Shown: positions 54,073-56,386 of the stretch, in pieces | How the letters are laid out: every line of letters begins with the position of its first letter | Numbering within the stretch: position 1 is the stretch's first letter | The notes under the pieces: model-generated | What the model was told of the DNA's origin: nothing | The model's input: the letters and a program-made list of their open reading frames with translations, nothing else | Databases searched by the model: none | Made by a program: the position numbers and the translations under genes | Origin: an uncultured Pseudomonas sp. | Lineage (GTDB): Bacteria; Pseudomonadota; Gammaproteobacteria; Pseudomonadales; Pseudomonadaceae | Assembly (NCBI RefSeq): GCF_946885955.1 | Contig: NZ_CAMPHI010000038.1 | Location: 1 to 56,386 of the forward strand | Reading direction: 5' to 3' | Length of the DNA stretch: 56,386 nt

Positions 54073-54144
54073 TGTGGGAGGGGCTTTAGCCGCGACGCTT
54101 TTGATCTTTGGGGCGACCTGTCGCGGCTAAAGCCCCTCCCACAT
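54073..54144. repeat. Inverted repeat of the TGTGGGAGGGGCTTTAGC family between gudD and garD
   Basis: Arms of 24 bases at 54073-54096 and about 54121-54144 are perfectly complementary (starting TGTGGGAGGGGCTTTAGC) around a loop of about 24 bases. A third partial copy follows near 54180 (GCTTTAGCCGCGA). Confidence 0.82.
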
Positions 54145-54253
54145 GATCAGCAGACCACCGCGGCCGGGCGGCGCTCCGCTTTAGCCGCGAACAGATGCAT
54201 TGCCGTTCAATCAACAAAACCGGGGTCCATAACCCGGAACGAAGGTAAACACC

Positions 54254-55807
54254 GTGGACCTGATCCAACATCAAGATTCGCCGCGGCATATCCGCCTCAA
54301 TCCGGCCGACAACGTCGCCGTGGTGGTCAATGACCAGGGCGTCGCCGCCGGCAGCCGTTTTCCCGATGGCCTCGAGGCTATCGAGGGCATTCCGCAAAGC
54401 CACAAGGTGGCTCTGGTCGATATTGCCCAGGGCGATCCGGTGCGCCGCTATGGCCAGATCATCGGCCATGCTCTGCAACCGATCGCCCGCGGCAGCTGGG
54501 TCAGGGAAACCCTGTTGCAAATGCCCGCGGCGCCGGAGCTCGGCAGCCTGCCGATGGCCGACGCCGCGCCGGCCGCATTGCCGCCACTGGAAGGTTTTAC
54601 CTTCGAGGGTTACCGCAACGCCGACGGCACCGTCGGCACGCGCAATATCCTCGGCATCACCACCACGGTGCAGTGCGTCACCGGCGTGCTCGACCATGCG
54701 GTGCAGCGCATCCGCAAGGAATTGCTGCCCAAGTACCCGAACGTCGATGGCGTGGTGGCGCTGACCCACAGCTACGGTTGCGGCGTGGCGATCACCGCCA
54801 CCGACGCCTATATCCCGATCCGTACCGTGCGCAACCTGGCGCGCAATCCCAACCTCGGCGGCCAGGCGCTGGTGGTCGGCCTCGGCTGCGAAAAGTTGCA
54901 GGCCGAGCAGGTGATGCACGACGGCGACGCCTCGGTGGACCTGCGCGAGCCCTGGCTGTATCGCCTGCAGGAATCCAGAACCGGCTTCACCGAGATGATC
55001 GAGCAGATCATGGCCATGGCCGAAGAACGCCTGAAAAAGCTCGACCAGCGCCGCCGCGAAACGGTGCCGGCCAGCGAGCTGATCCTTGGCATGCAGTGCG
55101 GCGGCAGCGATGCGTTTTCCGGTATCACCGCCAACCCGGCGCTGGGCTTCGCCGCCGACCTGTTGATCCGCGCGGGCGCCACCGTGATGTTCTCGGAGAA
55201 TACCGAGGTGCGCGACGCCATCTATATGCTCACCGCCCGCGCCGAAACCACCGAGGTGGCCGAGGCGCTGGTGCGCGAGATGGACTGGTACGACCGCTAC
55301 CTGGCCAAGGGTGAAGCCGATCGCAGCGCCAACACCACGCCGGGCAACAAGAAGGGCGGGCTGTCGAATATCGTCGAGAAGTCCCTGGGCTCCATCGTCA
55401 AGTCCGGCAGCAGCGCGATCAACGCGGTAGTCGGCCCCGGCGAGCGGGTCACGCGCAAGGGCCTGATCTACTGCGCCACTCCGGCCAGCGATTTCGTCTG
55501 CGGCACTCTGCAACTGGCCGCCGGGATGAACCTGCACGTGTTCACCACCGGGCGCGGCACGCCCTATGGCCTGGCCATGGCGCCGGTGGTCAAGGTCGCC
55601 ACGCGCAGCGAACTGGCCGAGCGCTGGCCGGACCTGATCGATATCGACGCCGGGGTGATCGCCAGCGGCCGGGCGAGCATCGAGGAGCTGGGCTGGCAGC
55701 TGTTCCATTACTACCTGGAGGTGGCCAGCGGGCGCACACAGACCTGGGCCGAACGGCACCAGCTGCACAACGACATCGTACTGTTCAACCCGGCGCCGAT
55801 TACTTGA
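54254..55807 (+). CDS. garD: Galactarate dehydratase (UxaA/GarD family)
   Basis: 517-residue iron-dependent dehydratase turning galactarate into 5-dehydro-4-deoxyglucarate. The N-terminal SAF-like domain covers about residues 10-85, and the catalytic UxaA-type domain follows, with [17 protein letters not shown] (about 119-135), THSYGCGVA and [19 protein letters not shown] (about 280-298). Length compares with E. coli GarD (523). The start is GTG at 54254, preceded by AAGG. Overlaps in function with the enolase-fold dehydratase at 43273. Confidence 0.93.
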   Translation: MDLIQHQDSPRHIRLNPADNVAVVVNDQGVAAGSRFPDGLEAIEGIPQSHKVALVDIAQGDPVRRYGQIIGHALQPIARGSWVRETLLQMPAAPELGSLPMADAAPAALPPLEGFTFEGYRNADGTVGTRNILGITTTVQCVTGVLDHAVQRIRKELLPKYPNVDGVVALTHSYGCGVAITATDAYIPIRTVRNLARNPNLGGQALVVGLGCEKLQAEQVMHDGDASVDLREPWLYRLQESRTGFTEMIEQIMAMAEERLKKLDQRRRETVPASELILGMQCGGSDAFSGITANPALGFAADLLIRAGATVMFSENTEVRDAIYMLTARAETTEVAEALVREMDWYDRYLAKGEADRSANTTPGNKKGGLSNIVEKSLGSIVKSGSSAINAVVGPGERVTRKGLIYCATPASDFVCGTLQLAAGMNLHVFTTGRGTPYGLAMAPVVKVATRSELAERWPDLIDIDAGVIASGRASIEELGWQLFHYYLEVASGRTQTWAERHQLHNDIVLFNPAPIT

Positions 55808-55845
55808 GTGCGGGTGCGCACAGCGCACCCTACGGGACTAACCAT

Positions 55846-55870
55846 TGTGGGAGGGGCTTTAGCCGCGACG
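55846..55870 (+). repeat. Single arm of the TGTGGGAGGGGCTTTAGC repeat
   Basis: One arm only, 25 bases before the next gene. A short inverted GGGTGCGC...GCGCACCCTAC lies just upstream (about 55812-55833), directly after the garD stop, as another family member. Confidence 0.6.
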
Positions 55871-55894
55871 CTTCCCCCGTGATAGAGGAACTCC

Positions 55895-56386
55895 ATGATT
55901 CAAGTACAGGTGTTGCAAATCGGTCCGCTGACCGAGCGCTTCAACCGCGAACTGGCCGCCCGGTGCGCGGTAACGCCGCTGTGGCAGCAGGCCGATCCCC
56001 AGGCGTTTCTGCGTGAGCATGGCGGGCGATTCGAGCTGCTCGCCACCTCGGCGCGCTTCGGTTGCTCGGCCGAGCAACTCGGCTGCTTGCCCAATCTCCG
56101 GGCGATTTGCAGCTTCGGCGTTGGTTATGACGCGATTGCCGTGGAGGCCGCCCGCGCGCGTGGCATCCCGGTCAGCACCACCCCGGATGTGCTCAACGAC
56201 TGCGTGGCGGACCTGGCCATGGGCCTGATCATCGACAGCGCCCGGCGTCTGTCCGAGAGCGATCGTTTCCTGCGCGCCGGCCACTGGCTCGATGGCGCTT
56301 TTCCACTGGGCCGCAAGGTCAGCGGCAAACGCCTGGGCATCGTCGGCCTGGGGCGCATCGGCGAGGCCGTGGTGCAGCGCGCCAGC
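55895..56386 (+). CDS. D-isomer-specific 2-hydroxyacid dehydrogenase, N-terminal part (cut by window end)
   Basis: 164 codons are visible, open to the right edge. The catalytic-domain start is MIQVQVLQIGPLTERFNREL, ICSFGVGYDAIAVEAARARG is at about residues 71-90, the substrate-loop CVADLAMGLIIDSARRL follows, and the nucleotide-binding motif GIVGLGRIGEAV begins at about 150. These mark GhrB/hydroxypyruvate-reductase-like enzymes. A ribosome site AGAGGAACTCC precedes the ATG. It may reduce a 2-keto acid such as glyoxylate, hydroxypyruvate or a keto-aldonate; its place after garD suggests membership of the same unit. Confidence 0.85.
   Translation, partial: MIQVQVLQIGPLTERFNRELAARCAVTPLWQQADPQAFLREHGGRFELLATSARFGCSAEQLGCLPNLRAICSFGVGYDAIAVEAARARGIPVSTTPDVLNDCVADLAMGLIIDSARRLSESDRFLRAGHWLDGAFPLGRKVSGKRLGIVGLGRIGEAVVQRAS

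Overview
The window is about 56 kb of high-GC DNA from a Pseudomonas-type gammaproteobacterium. Two blocks of conserved Pseudomonas housekeeping order support this: hemH / uraA-upp / hpt / WbuC-family / PA4642-family, and the MoxR-DUF58 cluster / sbcB / mvaT / purU / Pct-type chemoreceptor. Intergenic repeats of Pseudomonas type (GTAGCCCGGATGCAATCC and TGTGGGAGGGGCTTTAGC families) also fit. I cannot name the species. I see no tRNA, rRNA, CRISPR array, insertion sequence or prophage gene.

Left part (about 160-11,520): a photoprotection island. A minus-strand eight-gene operon with mostly overlapping genes encodes a RudS-type tRNA 4-thiouridine desulfidase, a CPD photolyase, an NTF2-like protein, a short-chain dehydrogenase, a FAD oxidoreductase, a DUF1365 protein, a CFA-synthase-like methyltransferase and a DUF2878 membrane protein. 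The last six resemble the singlet-oxygen / furan-fatty-acid gene set. Next come a renalase-like FAD enzyme with a Trp-rich small protein, and a divergent pair, a TIGR01777 epimerase and ferrochelatase (hemH). Three perfect matches to T(G/A)TACA-N12-TGTA(C/T)A, the motif attributed to vitamin-B12-dependent LitR/PplR light-sensing repressors, lie upstream of the two main units. No MerR/LitR gene is next to them.

Middle (11,700-35,140): an MFS transporter, uracil salvage (uraA-upp), hpt plus a WbuC cupin, a SulP transporter and a PA4642-family protein. Then comes a poorly understood membrane module in one minus-strand run (RDD, SpoIIM-like, DUF4129, DUF4350, MoxR, DUF58), preceded by a BPSS1780-like membrane protein. 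After this come sbcB, mvaT, purU, a CBS protein, a PctA-like amino-acid chemoreceptor and a HerA-like ATPase.

Right part (35,460-end): a catabolic island for hexuronates and aldarates. A TRAP transporter (DctPQM), uronate dehydrogenase and an SMP-30 lactonase would import D-galacturonate/D-glucuronate and convert it to aldarates. A tripartite tricarboxylate-type (TctABC) transporter may import aldarates or related acids. Four dehydratases (two GudD paralogues, an L-talarate/galactarate dehydratase and GarD) would feed 5-dehydro-4-deoxyglucarate to KdgD and a 2-oxoglutarate semialdehyde dehydrogenase, ending in 2-oxoglutarate. A FadR-subfamily GntR regulator is encoded at the left edge. Five 13-bp operators, all fitting GTYRTACGAYRAC, lie in front of each transcription unit. 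Two of these units also share near-identical TTGACA-N18-GATAAT promoters. A truncated 2-hydroxyacid dehydrogenase gene runs off the right end.
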